64,000 nucleotides of DNA, taken from Acidovorax delafieldii (GTDB lineage: Bacteria > Pseudomonadota > Gammaproteobacteria > Burkholderiales > Burkholderiaceae_C). The position numbers and the translations under genes are program-made. The stretch is taken from positions 165,204 through 229,203 of the forward strand of contig DFQQ01000023.1 in the NCBI GenBank assembly GCA_002377855.1. Direction: 5' to 3'. Of this stretch, positions 14,803 through 23,603 are shown piece by piece (position 1 is the stretch's first letter; every line of letters starts with the position of its first letter). The notes beneath the pieces were generated by a model. That model did not search any database. It had not been told where the DNA came from and worked only from the letters and a program-made list of their open reading frames with translations.

Positions 14803-16023
14803 ATGATCATCACCAGCCTGCTCGACACCGACCTGTACAAGTTCACCATGATGCAGGTGGTGCTGCACCAGTTTCCCAGCGCCCAGGTGGAATACCGCTT
14901 CAAGTGCCGCAACCCCGGCGTGCAACTGGCACCGTTTGTGGGCGAGATCCGCGACGAGATCCGCTCGCTGTGCGGCCTGCAGTTCCAGGATGCCGAACTG
15001 GCTTACCTGCGCTCGTTGCGTTTCATCAAGAGCGACTTTGTCGATTTTCTCGGGCTGTTCCGCCTCAACGAGAAGTACATCACCATCACGCCGCAAGCCT
15101 CGGGCGAGATCGAGATCGTCATTCGCGGGCCGTGGCTGCACACCATCCTGTTTGAGATCCCGGTGCTGGCCATCATCAACGAGGTGTACTTCCGCAACAC
15201 GCAAAAGGTGCCCGATTTTCCGGAAGGGCGCCGACGCCTGGACGCCAAGATTGCGGCGCTGCAGGCCGATGGTTTGTGCGACCTGAAGATTGCCGACTAC
15301 GGCACGCGCCGCCGCTTCAGCCGCTCCTGGCACGAAGAAGTGCTGCGCGTGCTGGTGGCCCGCCTGGGCACGGGTGACCGCCGCCCCGGTTCGCCGCAAG
15401 GGCCTGGGCAGTTTGCGGGTACCAGCAACGTGCTTTACGCCATGAAGCTGGGCGTGACGCCGCTGGGCACCATGGCGCATGAATATCTGCAGGCCTGCCA
15501 GGCCCTGGGCCCGCGCCTGCGCGACAGCCAGGTCTTCGGTTTTGAGATGTGGGCCAAGGAATACCGGGGCGACTTGGGTATCGCGCTGTCGGACGTGTAC
15601 GGCATGAGTGCCTTCCTGCGCGACTTCGACCTGTATTTCTGCAAGCTGTTCGACGGCGCCCGCCACGACAGCGGCGACCCCTTTGCATGGGGCGAGCGCC
15701 TGCTAGAGCACTACCGCACCCACCGCGTGGACCCGCTCACCAAGACCCTGATCTTCAGCGACGGCCTCACCATTCCACGCATCATCGAGCTGTACAACCA
15801 GTTCCGTGGCCGCTGCCAGCTGGCCTTTGGCATTGGCACCAACCTTACCAACGACCTGGGCGACCCACCCGCGCACGAGCCGCTGCAAGTTGTCATCAAG
15901 ATGACCCGCTGCAACGGCCAGCCGGTGGCCAAGCTGTCAGACACGCCCGGCAAAGGCATGTGCGACGACGAGAAATACCTGGCCTACCTGCGCCAGGTGT
16001 TTGAGATTCCAGCGCCGCAGTGA
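14803..16023 (+). CDS. pncB: Nicotinate phosphoribosyltransferase
   Basis: ATG 14803 gives 406 residues, the normal PncB length, starting MIITSLLDTDLYKFTMMQ. The enzyme condenses nicotinate with PRPP to form nicotinate mononucleotide in the NAD salvage pathway. Seen in the sequence are YRFKCRNPGVQL, the active-site region FGTRRRFSR-like DYGTRRRFSRSW, FAGTSNVLYAMKLG with LGTMAHEYLQ, and the phosphate-binding KTLIFSDGL and FGIGTNLTND blocks. The final KLSDTPGKGMCDD is also typical. It stands alone, 61 bp before the antiporter gene. Confidence 0.95.
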   Translation: MIITSLLDTDLYKFTMMQVVLHQFPSAQVEYRFKCRNPGVQLAPFVGEIRDEIRSLCGLQFQDAELAYLRSLRFIKSDFVDFLGLFRLNEKYITITPQASGEIEIVIRGPWLHTILFEIPVLAIINEVYFRNTQKVPDFPEGRRRLDAKIAALQADGLCDLKIADYGTRRRFSRSWHEEVLRVLVARLGTGDRRPGSPQGPGQFAGTSNVLYAMKLGVTPLGTMAHEYLQACQALGPRLRDSQVFGFEMWAKEYRGDLGIALSDVYGMSAFLRDFDLYFCKLFDGARHDSGDPFAWGERLLEHYRTHRVDPLTKTLIFSDGLTIPRIIELYNQFRGRCQLAFGIGTNLTNDLGDPPAHEPLQVVIKMTRCNGQPVAKLSDTPGKGMCDDEKYLAYLRQVFEIPAPQ

Positions 16024-16084
16024 CCCGGTGCCGCTGCCCCCATCCTTTTCGACAACAGCCGCTTTTTTGATGGAGACAAAACAA

Positions 16085-17503
16085 ATGAAGATTGCTCGCC
16101 GAGCAGCCCCGTGGATGGCTGTGGTTGCGTCCCTCTTGCCCGGCCTTTGCATGGCGGCCGACATTGATGGCAGCCAGTTGCCCGCGCTGTGGGGCGTACC
16201 GTTTGCCGGCTTGCTTTTGTCGATTGCTCTCATGCCGCTGCTGGCGCCCATCTTCTGGCACCACCACTTTGGCAAGGTGGCCGCGGGCTGGGCGCTGGCT
16301 TTTTTGCTGCCGTTCGCGGTGGTGTTCGGGCCCGGCGCTGCGGGCGCCAGTCTGGTGCACGCACTTGTGGCTGAGTACATCCCTTTTGTCGTTCTGCTTA
16401 CCTCGCTGTTCACCGTGGCCGGGGGCATTTACATCCGGGGCAACTTGCGCGGCAGCCCCGCGCTCAACACCGCCATCCTCGCCATTGGCGCTGTGCTGGC
16501 CAGCTTCATGGGCACCACGGGCGCGTCCATGCTGCTGATTCGCCCGCTGATTCGCGCCAACGACAACCGCAAGCACACGGCGCATGTGGTGGTGTTCTTC
16601 ATCTTCATCGTCTCCAACGCGGGCGGCTCGCTCACCCCGCTGGGCGACCCGCCGCTGTTCCTGGGCTTCTTGAAGGGCGTGGACTTTTTCTGGACGGTGC
16701 GCCACATTTTTCCAGAGACCTTGTTCCTGGTGGGCGCGCTGCTGGCCATCTTCTTTGCGATGGATTCCTGGTACTACCACCGCCGCGAAGAGGTGCTGAC
16801 CGCTGACCCGACGCCCGACACCCAGGCCATCGGCTTTGACGGCAAGGTCAACTTTGCGCTGCTGGGTGTGGTGGTGGCGCTGGTGCTGATGAGCGGCATC
16901 TGGAAGTCGCCCGTGTCCTTCCATGTGGCTGGCACTGATGTGGGCTTGCCCGGCCTGCTGCGCGATGTGGGGCTGATCGTGGTTGCCCTGGTGTCGCTCT
17001 ACATCACCCCCCGGCAGGTGCACGAAGACAACCAGTTCAGCTGGGGGCCCATGCAGGAAGTGGCCAAGCTGTTTGCAGGCATCTTTCTTACCATCATCCC
17101 CGTCATCGCCATGCTCAAGGCGGGCGCCAACGGCCCGTTCGGCGCCGTGGTGGCCGCGGTGACTCGGCCTGACGGCACGCCGGACCCCGCAATGTACTTC
17201 TGGGCCTCGGGCGCACTCAGTTCCTTCCTCGATAACGCCCCTACCTACCTCGTCTTCTTCAACACGGCCGGAGGCGACCCTGCTGTGCTGATGACCACGC
17301 TGGCACCCATACTTGCCGCCATCTCGGCAGGCTCCGTGTTCATGGGTGCCAACAGCTACATTGGCAACGCGCCCAATCTCATGGTCAAGGCCATTGCCGA
17401 AGACCGGGGCGTGAAGATGCCCAGCTTCTTCGGCTACATGGTGTGGTCGGGCGCTATTTTGGTGCCGCTGTTTGTCGTGATGACGTTTATCTGGTTCAGT
17501 TAG
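16085..17503 (+). CDS. NhaD-type sodium/proton antiporter
   Basis: ATG 16085 follows GGAG at nine bases and gives 472 residues. It has a signal-like first segment and about 12 further membrane helices. Ion-transporter superfamily landmarks are present: MGTTGASMLLIRPLIRAN, SNAGGSLTPLGDPPLFLGF, LSSFLDNAPTYLVFFN and MGANSYIGNAPNLMVKAIAE. The paired GGSLTPLGDPP and YIGNAPN loops are those of the NhaD group, which exchanges Na+ or Li+ for H+ across the inner membrane. An ArsB/CitM-like permease is the alternative but fits less well. Confidence 0.85.
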   Translation: MKIARRAAPWMAVVASLLPGLCMAADIDGSQLPALWGVPFAGLLLSIALMPLLAPIFWHHHFGKVAAGWALAFLLPFAVVFGPGAAGASLVHALVAEYIPFVVLLTSLFTVAGGIYIRGNLRGSPALNTAILAIGAVLASFMGTTGASMLLIRPLIRANDNRKHTAHVVVFFIFIVSNAGGSLTPLGDPPLFLGFLKGVDFFWTVRHIFPETLFLVGALLAIFFAMDSWYYHRREEVLTADPTPDTQAIGFDGKVNFALLGVVVALVLMSGIWKSPVSFHVAGTDVGLPGLLRDVGLIVVALVSLYITPRQVHEDNQFSWGPMQEVAKLFAGIFLTIIPVIAMLKAGANGPFGAVVAAVTRPDGTPDPAMYFWASGALSSFLDNAPTYLVFFNTAGGDPAVLMTTLAPILAAISAGSVFMGANSYIGNAPNLMVKAIAEDRGVKMPSFFGYMVWSGAILVPLFVVMTFIWFS

Positions 17504-17675
17504 TGGCCATCCCCCGGAGCGGCTGCGCCGTCCCTCTCGCTCTCGTCGCTGCGCTATCGGAGCGTGGCGCCACCGGCATGGCAGGCGGCTCAGGCCTTGC
17601 GCCGCGGCCACTGGCCTGTGCGGCTCCAATTGCGCCGTACGGCCGGCGTATCCATACATTGATGATTGACGATTT

Positions 17676-18668
17676 ATGAGCAAGCCCCGCATCCTGGTCG
17701 CCCGTGCGATCTTCCCTGACATCGTCGACCGTCTGCGCGAGCATTTCGATGTGGAGGACAACCCTGGTGACGCCATCTGGACGCCGCAAGAGCTGGCCGC
17801 CCGCCTCGCCGACAAGGATGGGGTGCTGACCACCGGCAGCCAGCGCGTGGATGCCGCGCTGCTGGCCGCTGCGCCGCGCCTCAAGATCTGCGCCAACATG
17901 GCCGTGGGCTACAACAACTTTGACGTGGACGCCATGACCGCCGCAGGCGTGCAGGGCACCAACACGCCCGACGTGCTGACCGAAACCACCGCCGACTTTG
18001 GCTTTGCCCTGCTGATGGCCACGGCCCGCCGCATGACGGAAAGCGAGCTTTACCTGCGCGCCGGCAAATGGACCAAGTGGAGCTACGACATGTTCGCGGG
18101 CAGCGACATCCACGGCAGCACGCTGGGCATCATTGGCATGGGCCGCATCGGGCAGGGCATTGCCCGGCGGGGCGCACATGGCTTTGGCATGAAGGTGGTC
18201 TATCACAACCGCTCGCGCCTGGCGCCTGCGCTGGAAGCCGAATGCAAGGCCACCTACGTCGGCAAGGAAGACTTGCTGCGCACGGCCGACCATGTGGTGC
18301 TGGTGGTGCCCTACACGCCCGCATCGCACCACACCATTGGCGCTGCGGAGCTCGCGCTGATGAAGCCCACCGCAACGCTCATCAACATTGCGCGCGGGGG
18401 CATTGTGGACGACGCGGCGCTGGCTGTGGCCCTTCGCGAACGCCGCATTGCCGCAGCGGGCCTGGACGTGTTTGAGGGCGAGCCCAGCGTGCACCCGGAC
18501 TTGCTGACCGTGCCCAACGTGGTGCTCACGCCCCACATCGCCAGCGCTACCGTGCCCACGCGCCGCGCCATGGCCAACCTGGCGGCAGACAACCTGATCG
18601 CCTTTCTGGGCGGGCGCGGGCCGCTCACCCCGGTCAACCAGCCTGTGCCCGGTCTGCGGGTGCAGTGA
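17676..18668 (+). CDS. D-2-hydroxyacid dehydrogenase (glyoxylate/hydroxypyruvate reductase type)
   Basis: The 330-residue protein has a Rossmann motif GIIGMGRIGQGIARR (about residues 149-163) and the catalytic trio Arg (LINIARGGIVDD), Glu (DVFEGEP) and His (LTPHIASAT). The spacing and the KWTKWSYDMFAG loop match GyaR/GhrB-type enzymes, which reduce glyoxylate or hydroxypyruvate with NAD(P)H in the cytoplasm. It is transcribed alone after a 172-bp spacer in which I see nothing else. Confidence 0.9.
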   Translation: MSKPRILVARAIFPDIVDRLREHFDVEDNPGDAIWTPQELAARLADKDGVLTTGSQRVDAALLAAAPRLKICANMAVGYNNFDVDAMTAAGVQGTNTPDVLTETTADFGFALLMATARRMTESELYLRAGKWTKWSYDMFAGSDIHGSTLGIIGMGRIGQGIARRGAHGFGMKVVYHNRSRLAPALEAECKATYVGKEDLLRTADHVVLVVPYTPASHHTIGAAELALMKPTATLINIARGGIVDDAALAVALRERRIAAAGLDVFEGEPSVHPDLLTVPNVVLTPHIASATVPTRRAMANLAADNLIAFLGGRGPLTPVNQPVPGLRVQ

Positions 18669-18683
18669 TGCGGAAATTTTGAG

Positions 18684-18742
18684 TGAAATTGGCTGCTGGC
18701 GCTTTATGAATAAGCGCGAGTAGCTATCAAATTAATAGTAAA
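18684..18742 (+). repeat. Dispersed ~57-bp repeat, copy 2 (reference copy)
   Basis: Reading rightward: GAAATTGGC, then CTGGCGCTT, six to eight variable bases, AAGCGC, four variable bases, AGCTATCAAATTAATAG and TAAA. GCGCTT and AAGCGC form a central stem; AGCTAT and ATAG flank a second AT-rich palindrome. The copy ends six bases before the rmuC start, so it must contain the rmuC ribosome-binding region. Confidence 0.8.
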
Positions 18743-18748
18743 CCTGCC

Positions 18749-20287
18749 TTGACTACCGATACCCTCGTTCTGCTCGCCGCGCTGGCCCTGGTGTTCATCG
18801 TGCTGGCACTGCTGGCGCTGCGCCGCCCCCCGGTAGATTTGCCGCCCGAGTGGCTGGTGCGCCTGCAGGCGCTGGAACAAACCGCCCGGGCCACCCAGCT
18901 GGCCGTGGCCAAGAACGATGGTGCGCTGGACGGCATGGGCCAGCAGCTGCGCGGCTTCACGCAGACCACGCAGGCCACGCTGGAGGGGCTGCGCCACGCG
19001 GTCGATGAGCGTTTGACGCAGGCGGTGGCCGAATCGCGCAACGGCCGTGCCGAGCTGTTGGCCGCTTTTGGCGTGTTTGAGGCCCGGCTGGAGCAGCGCC
19101 TCACGGCCCTGGACGCCGCCACGCGCCTCACGCTCGAATCGCTCAAGAGCGACACCCAGTCGCAGCTGGGCGTCATGTCGCAGGCGCTCAAAGACCAGCT
19201 CGAAGCCAACAGCTTCCAGATCAAGAACCAGTTTGCCGTGCTGCAAGACGCCGTGTCGCAGCAGCTCACCGGGCTGGTGCAGGGCAGCCAGCACAACGCC
19301 GAGCAGTTGCGCACCGCGCTCAATGAGCGCCTGGCCGCCATCCAGGCCGACAACGCCACCAAGCTCGAGGAAATGCGCCGCACCGTGGACGAAAAGCTGC
19401 ATGCCACGCTGGAGCAGCGCCTGGGCGAATCGTTCAAGCAGGTCAGCGACCGGCTCGAGCAGGTGCACAAGGGCCTGGGCGAGATGCAGACCCTGGCCGG
19501 CAGCGTGGGCGACTTGAAGCGCGTCATGACCAACGTGAAGTCGCGCGGCACCTGGGGTGAAATGCAGCTGGGTGCCATCATCGACAACGTGCTCACGCCC
19601 GACCAATTTGCGCGCAACGTCAAGACCGTTCCGGGCAGCGACGAGCTGGTCGAGTTCGCCATCCGCCTGCCGGGCAAGAACGACGAGCACCCGGTGTGGC
19701 TGCCCATCGACTCGAAGTACCCTGTGGAGCAATACCAGCGGCTGATGGATGCGCAGGACGCGGCGGACAAGCTGCTCATCGCGTCTGCCGGCAACGCCTT
19801 CGAGACGTCGATCAAGCTGGAGGCCAGGAAGATCTTCGCCAAATATGTGTCGCCCCCGCACACCACTGACTTTGCCGTGCTGTACCTGCCCACCGAAGGC
19901 CTGTTTGCCGAGGTGATGCGCCGCCCGGGTCTGGTCGAGGCCGTACAGAACGACTGCCGCGTGATGATCACTGGGCCGGCCAACCTGGCCGCCATGCTCA
20001 ACAGCCTGCAGATGGGCTTCAAGACCCTGGCGATTGAAAAGCGCTCGTCCGAGGTGTGGAGCCTGCTGGGCATGGTCAAGACCGAGTTCGCCAAGTTCGG
20101 CGATGTGGTGGAGGCCACCAAGAAATCCATCGACGCCGCCGCCAAGAGGTTTGACGAGGTTGGCGTGCGCACCCGCGCCATCCAGCGCAGGCTGCGCGAT
20201 GTGCAGGAGCTGCCTGCGCCCGACGCCGGGGTTGCAGTGCCCGGCAGCGCCGCACCGCTGTTGGGCCTGGAGGACGACGCCCCGTGA
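18749..20287 (+). CDS. rmuC: RmuC-type DNA recombination protein
   Basis: A TTG at 18749 gives 512 residues with one N-terminal membrane helix (VLLAALALVFIVLALLAL), a long coiled-coil region of about 250 residues, and a C-terminal nuclease-like domain. The latter carries RGTWGEMQLGAIIDNVL, WLPIDSKYPVEQYQRLMD and TDFAVLYLPTEGLFAEVMRR, the PD-(D/E)XK-related core of RmuC. RmuC limits recombination at inverted repeats in E. coli. The stop overlaps the MFS start (GTGA). Confidence 0.92.
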   Translation: MTTDTLVLLAALALVFIVLALLALRRPPVDLPPEWLVRLQALEQTARATQLAVAKNDGALDGMGQQLRGFTQTTQATLEGLRHAVDERLTQAVAESRNGRAELLAAFGVFEARLEQRLTALDAATRLTLESLKSDTQSQLGVMSQALKDQLEANSFQIKNQFAVLQDAVSQQLTGLVQGSQHNAEQLRTALNERLAAIQADNATKLEEMRRTVDEKLHATLEQRLGESFKQVSDRLEQVHKGLGEMQTLAGSVGDLKRVMTNVKSRGTWGEMQLGAIIDNVLTPDQFARNVKTVPGSDELVEFAIRLPGKNDEHPVWLPIDSKYPVEQYQRLMDAQDAADKLLIASAGNAFETSIKLEARKIFAKYVSPPHTTDFAVLYLPTEGLFAEVMRRPGLVEAVQNDCRVMITGPANLAAMLNSLQMGFKTLAIEKRSSEVWSLLGMVKTEFAKFGDVVEATKKSIDAAAKRFDEVGVRTRAIQRRLRDVQELPAPDAGVAVPGSAAPLLGLEDDAP

Positions 20288-21474
20288 ACATGGCGCTGGC
20301 CCGCCTGATTGCCGGGCAAATCTTTCTGCATGCGTGCATGACCGGCATGCGCATGGCCACGCCGTTGCTGGCCCTGCGCGAAGGCTACAGCGCCGCAGCG
20401 GTGGGCGTGCTGCTGGCGCTGTTTGCGCTCACCCAGGTGTTTCTGGCGCTGCCCGCCGGGCGCTATGCAGACCGGCACGGCCTCAAGCGCCCCGTGGGCA
20501 TTGCGGTGGCCATGGCGTGCGCAGGGGCTGGCGCGGCCGTGGTGTTCCCGGTGTTTGCGGTCATGTGCGTTTCGGCCCTGCTCACGGGCGGAGCGGCCGG
20601 CCTGGCCGTCATTGCGCTGCAACGCCATGTGGGCCGCGCAGCGCACGACACGACCCAACTGCGCCAAGTGTTCAGCTGGCTGGCCATTGGGCCTGCGGTG
20701 TCCAACTTTGTCGGGCCCTTTTTTGCGGGGCTGATGATTGACCACGCAGGCAGCTCCGCGGGCAGCACCGAGGGTTACCGCGCTGCGTTCGCCTTGCTGG
20801 CCCTGCTGCCCCTGGCCACTTGGTTCTGGGTGCGCAACACCGAAGAGCTGCCGCCCGTGATCGCAGCCGCTGGTGGCCCGCCCCAGCGCTCGTGGGACCT
20901 GCTCAACGATCCTCCGTTTCGCCGCCTCCTGATCGTCAACTGGGTACTCTCGTCCTGCTGGGATGTGCACACTTTCGTGGTGCCGCTCATCGGGCACGAG
21001 CGAGGCCTGTCTGCTTCGGTGATCGGGTCCATCCTGGGCGCTTTTGCCGTGGCCGCTGCCGTGGTGCGGGTGCTGCTGCCGCTGGTGGCCAAGCACTTGC
21101 GAGAGCACGCCGTGGTGGCGGGCGCCATGGTGATCACGGCGGTGCTGTTTGCTGTGTACCCGCTGCTGGCGTCGGCGCTGGCCATGGGCGCATGTTCGGT
21201 GCTGCTGGGTTTTGCGCTGGGGTCGGTGCAGCCCATGGTGATGAGCCTGCTGCACCAGCTCACGCCCGAGCACCGCCATGGTGAGGCACTGGGCCTGCGG
21301 CTCATGGCGATCAACGCCTCCAGCGTGGTCATGCCCATGCTTTTTGGCACGGCCGGGGCCGTCATTGGTGTTGCCGGCGTGTTCTGGGTGGTGGGTGCTG
21401 TGGTGGGCGCTTGCGCACGCACTGCCTGGGCCATGGGTGGCCCGAGCCGGTCGCAAGGAAACCACCATGGCTGA
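20284..21474 (+). CDS. Major facilitator superfamily transporter
   Basis: The 396-residue protein has about 12 membrane helices and the loop 2-3 motif GRYADRHGLKRP. The start is GTG 20284, overlapping rmuC, or ATG 20290. A second-half motif set (GLSASVIGSILGAFAVAAAV) supports a drug/metabolite exporter-type MFS. It lies 57 bp upstream of cbiB, so it might be co-transcribed with the cobalamin genes, but nothing in the protein ties it to corrinoids. Confidence 0.85.
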   Translation: MNMALARLIAGQIFLHACMTGMRMATPLLALREGYSAAAVGVLLALFALTQVFLALPAGRYADRHGLKRPVGIAVAMACAGAGAAVVFPVFAVMCVSALLTGGAAGLAVIALQRHVGRAAHDTTQLRQVFSWLAIGPAVSNFVGPFFAGLMIDHAGSSAGSTEGYRAAFALLALLPLATWFWVRNTEELPPVIAAAGGPPQRSWDLLNDPPFRRLLIVNWVLSSCWDVHTFVVPLIGHERGLSASVIGSILGAFAVAAAVVRVLLPLVAKHLREHAVVAGAMVITAVLFAVYPLLASALAMGACSVLLGFALGSVQPMVMSLLHQLTPEHRHGEALGLRLMAINASSVVMPMLFGTAGAVIGVAGVFWVVGAVVGACARTAWAMGGPSRSQGNHHG

Positions 21475-21531
21475 GCGCCGAGCACTTTGGCTGTGCAGGC
21501 TTTCCAATGCGATCGGCGCGGGGGTGCAGGC

Positions 21532-22530
21532 ATGACCGCCCCTTGGGTCATGGCCGCAGCCCTGGTGTTGGCAGCCCTGTGGGACTGGCGGTGGGGCGAA
21601 CCCCGCGCCGCAGTGCATCCCGTGGTGTGGATGGGCCGCTACCTGGGCTGGGCAGGGCGCTTGGCCGCACCCTTGACGGCGGCAGAGCCTGCGCCCCATC
21701 TGCAAAAACGCCGGTCTTTCTGGATGGGAGCGGCGCTGTGGGTGCTGGGCGCAAGCGTGGTGTGGGGTGTGGCTGAATGGCTGCAGCACCTGCTGCTGGG
21801 CGCGCCCTGGTGGCTGGCGGCGCCCCTGATGGCGGCATTGCTCAAGCCCCTGTTTGCCTGGCGCGTGCTGCACGACGAGGTGTTGGCGGTAGACGCTGCA
21901 CTTGCCCAGTCGGTGGTTGCCGGGCGCGAGCGGCTGGCCTACCTGGTCAGCCGCGACGTGAGTGCGCTCAGCTCCGCCGAGGTGCGTGAATCTGCCATGG
22001 AATCACTGGCCGAGAACCTGAGCGACTCTGTGGTGGCGCCGCTCTTTTGGTTTGTGCTGCTCGGCTTGCCGGGGGCCGCGTTGTACCGTTTTGCCAACAC
22101 GGCCGATGCCATGTGGGGCTACCCCGGGAGCCGGGGCGGGCGCTTCTGGCAGTGGGCGGGCAAATGGGCGGCGCGGGCCGACGATGTGCTGTCGTGGTTG
22201 CCCGCACGGCTGACCGCAGGGCTTTTGGCGGCAGCCAACAAAGGGCTGCGCTGGCGGCAGCTTGCCTTGGAAGCGCGCAAAACCCCATCACCCAACAGCG
22301 GCTGGCCCATGGCAGCCGTGGCACTGGGTTTGGGCGTGCGCCTGGCCAAGCCGGGCGTCTATGTGCTCAACCCGGCAGGCCGCGAGCCCGGCCCGCTGGA
22401 CACGCGTCGCGCCGCAAAGCTCTGTGCCAATGTCGTGTTGTGGCTTGTGGTGGCAGCGGTGGCAGCTATATTTTTTATAGCGTGGCTGGGGGCGGTGCTG
22501 GGCCTTGTGGCGCACGGAGGCGCGCTGTGA
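21532..22530 (+). CDS. cbiB: Adenosylcobinamide-phosphate synthase CbiB
   Basis: ATG 21532 gives 332 residues with several membrane helices. It joins an aminopropanol phosphate arm to adenosylcobyric acid. Family motifs: DWRWGEPRAAVHPVVWMGR near the N-terminus, SRDVSALSSAEVRESAMESL with AENLSDSVVAPLFW, and YRFANTADAMWGYP. The GTGA overlap with the next gene (cobD), which makes the threonine-derived arm, supports a shared operon. Confidence 0.93.
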   Translation: MTAPWVMAAALVLAALWDWRWGEPRAAVHPVVWMGRYLGWAGRLAAPLTAAEPAPHLQKRRSFWMGAALWVLGASVVWGVAEWLQHLLLGAPWWLAAPLMAALLKPLFAWRVLHDEVLAVDAALAQSVVAGRERLAYLVSRDVSALSSAEVRESAMESLAENLSDSVVAPLFWFVLLGLPGAALYRFANTADAMWGYPGSRGGRFWQWAGKWAARADDVLSWLPARLTAGLLAAANKGLRWRQLALEARKTPSPNSGWPMAAVALGLGVRLAKPGVYVLNPAGREPGPLDTRRAAKLCANVVLWLVVAAVAAIFFIAWLGAVLGLVAHGGAL

Positions 22531-23600
22531 CCGCAAACACGTGGCCCGTGCATGGAGGGCCGGACGCCGCTGGTGTGCCGCTGCATGACTTTTCAACCAA
22601 CAGCAACGCCTGTGGACCGTGCCCGGAGGCGCTGCGCGCTGTGCACGAGGCCGACCCCACCCGCTACCCCGACCCTGCGTACACCGATCTGAGGGCCATT
22701 CTCGGCGCTTTCCATGGCGTGCCGGCGGGGCGCATTGTGTTGGCTGGCAGCGCCAGCGAGTTCATTCACCGCATCACCGCACTGGCGGCGCAGCGTGGGG
22801 TCGCACAGGTCACCGTGCCGCCATGGAGCTACGGCGACTACACGCAGGCTGCGCAGGCGCGGGGCCTGGGCGTGATGCGGGCGGGCGGGGGCCTTGTCGG
22901 GCTGCAGTGGGCGTGCGAGCCCTCCAGCCCGCTGGGCGTGGCCGACCCCTCCGTCGCCGCGTGGCAGGGCGGCGCCGAAGCGAGCGTACCCGGTGCCCGA
23001 ATGCTGCGCGTGCTCGACTGCGCCTATGTCCCCCTGCGGCTCGACGCTGAAGGCCGCTGGACCGGCGCGCCGTCGCCCCGCTTGCCTTCAGCCTGCTGGC
23101 AGCTGTGGACGCCCAACAAGGCACTGGGCTTGACCGGCGTGCGCGCGGCCTATGCGGTGGCCCCCGCTGGCAGCGAAGGGGACATCGCCGCACTCATGGC
23201 TTTGGCGCCATCTTGGCCCGTGGGCGCGCACGGCGTGGCGCTGCTGCAGGCATGGTTGCGTCCATCGGTGCAGCAGTGGCTGGTGCGCAGCCTTGGCACG
23301 CTGCGTGACTGGAAGACGCGCCAGCAAGACCTGTGTGCCCATATGGGCTGGGCCGTGGTGCCTGGGAGTCTGGCCAACTATTTCTGCGCCCGGCCCGCGT
23401 CGGATGCGCTGCTGCGCGACCTGGCCGCCCTGCGCGCGGCGGGCATCAAGCTGCGCGACGCCACCTCGTTCGGGTTGCCCGGCACGGTGCGCATGGGGGT
23501 GCTGGCGCCTGCTGCACAAGATGCGTTGGGTGCGGCGTGGGCCGGCCTGCAGCATGGCCGTACCATGCCGGGCGGGCCTGTCTGCGCCTCAAAGGGGTAA
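22527..23600 (+). CDS. cobD: Threonine-phosphate decarboxylase-like PLP enzyme
   Basis: GTG 22527 gives 357 residues of the fold type I aminotransferase class. The N-terminus reads VHGGPDAAGVPLHDFSTNSN, as in CobD/CobC. The PLP lysine is in WTPNKALGLTGVRAAYAV, and the C-terminus has RDATSFGLPGTVRMGV with the carboxylate-binding Arg. It decarboxylates L-threonine O-3-phosphate to aminopropanol phosphate, the CbiB substrate. It overlaps cbiB by 4 bp. Naming differs between organisms (CobC in Pseudomonas). Confidence 0.88.
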   Translation: MTANTWPVHGGPDAAGVPLHDFSTNSNACGPCPEALRAVHEADPTRYPDPAYTDLRAILGAFHGVPAGRIVLAGSASEFIHRITALAAQRGVAQVTVPPWSYGDYTQAAQARGLGVMRAGGGLVGLQWACEPSSPLGVADPSVAAWQGGAEASVPGARMLRVLDCAYVPLRLDAEGRWTGAPSPRLPSACWQLWTPNKALGLTGVRAAYAVAPAGSEGDIAALMALAPSWPVGAHGVALLQAWLRPSVQQWLVRSLGTLRDWKTRQQDLCAHMGWAVVPGSLANYFCARPASDALLRDLAALRAAGIKLRDATSFGLPGTVRMGVLAPAAQDALGAAWAGLQHGRTMPGGPVCASKG

Positions 23601-23603
23601 TTC

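Noticed and set aside
15896..17899. 667-codon open frame on the - strand opposite the antiporter gene
   Set aside because: It is a shadow frame rich in His, Gln and Arg; the + strand has a convincing NhaD-type transporter.
18727..21873. 1048-codon open frame on the - strand opposite rmuC and the MFS gene
   Set aside because: The translation is low-complexity and has no motifs, while the + strand encodes clear RmuC and MFS proteins.
22459..22490. Another copy of the dispersed repeat inside cbiB (CAGCTATATTTTTTATAGCG)
   Set aside because: Only the AT-rich palindrome is present, without the GCGC/AAGCGC stem; it encodes a normal C-terminal membrane helix of CbiB.
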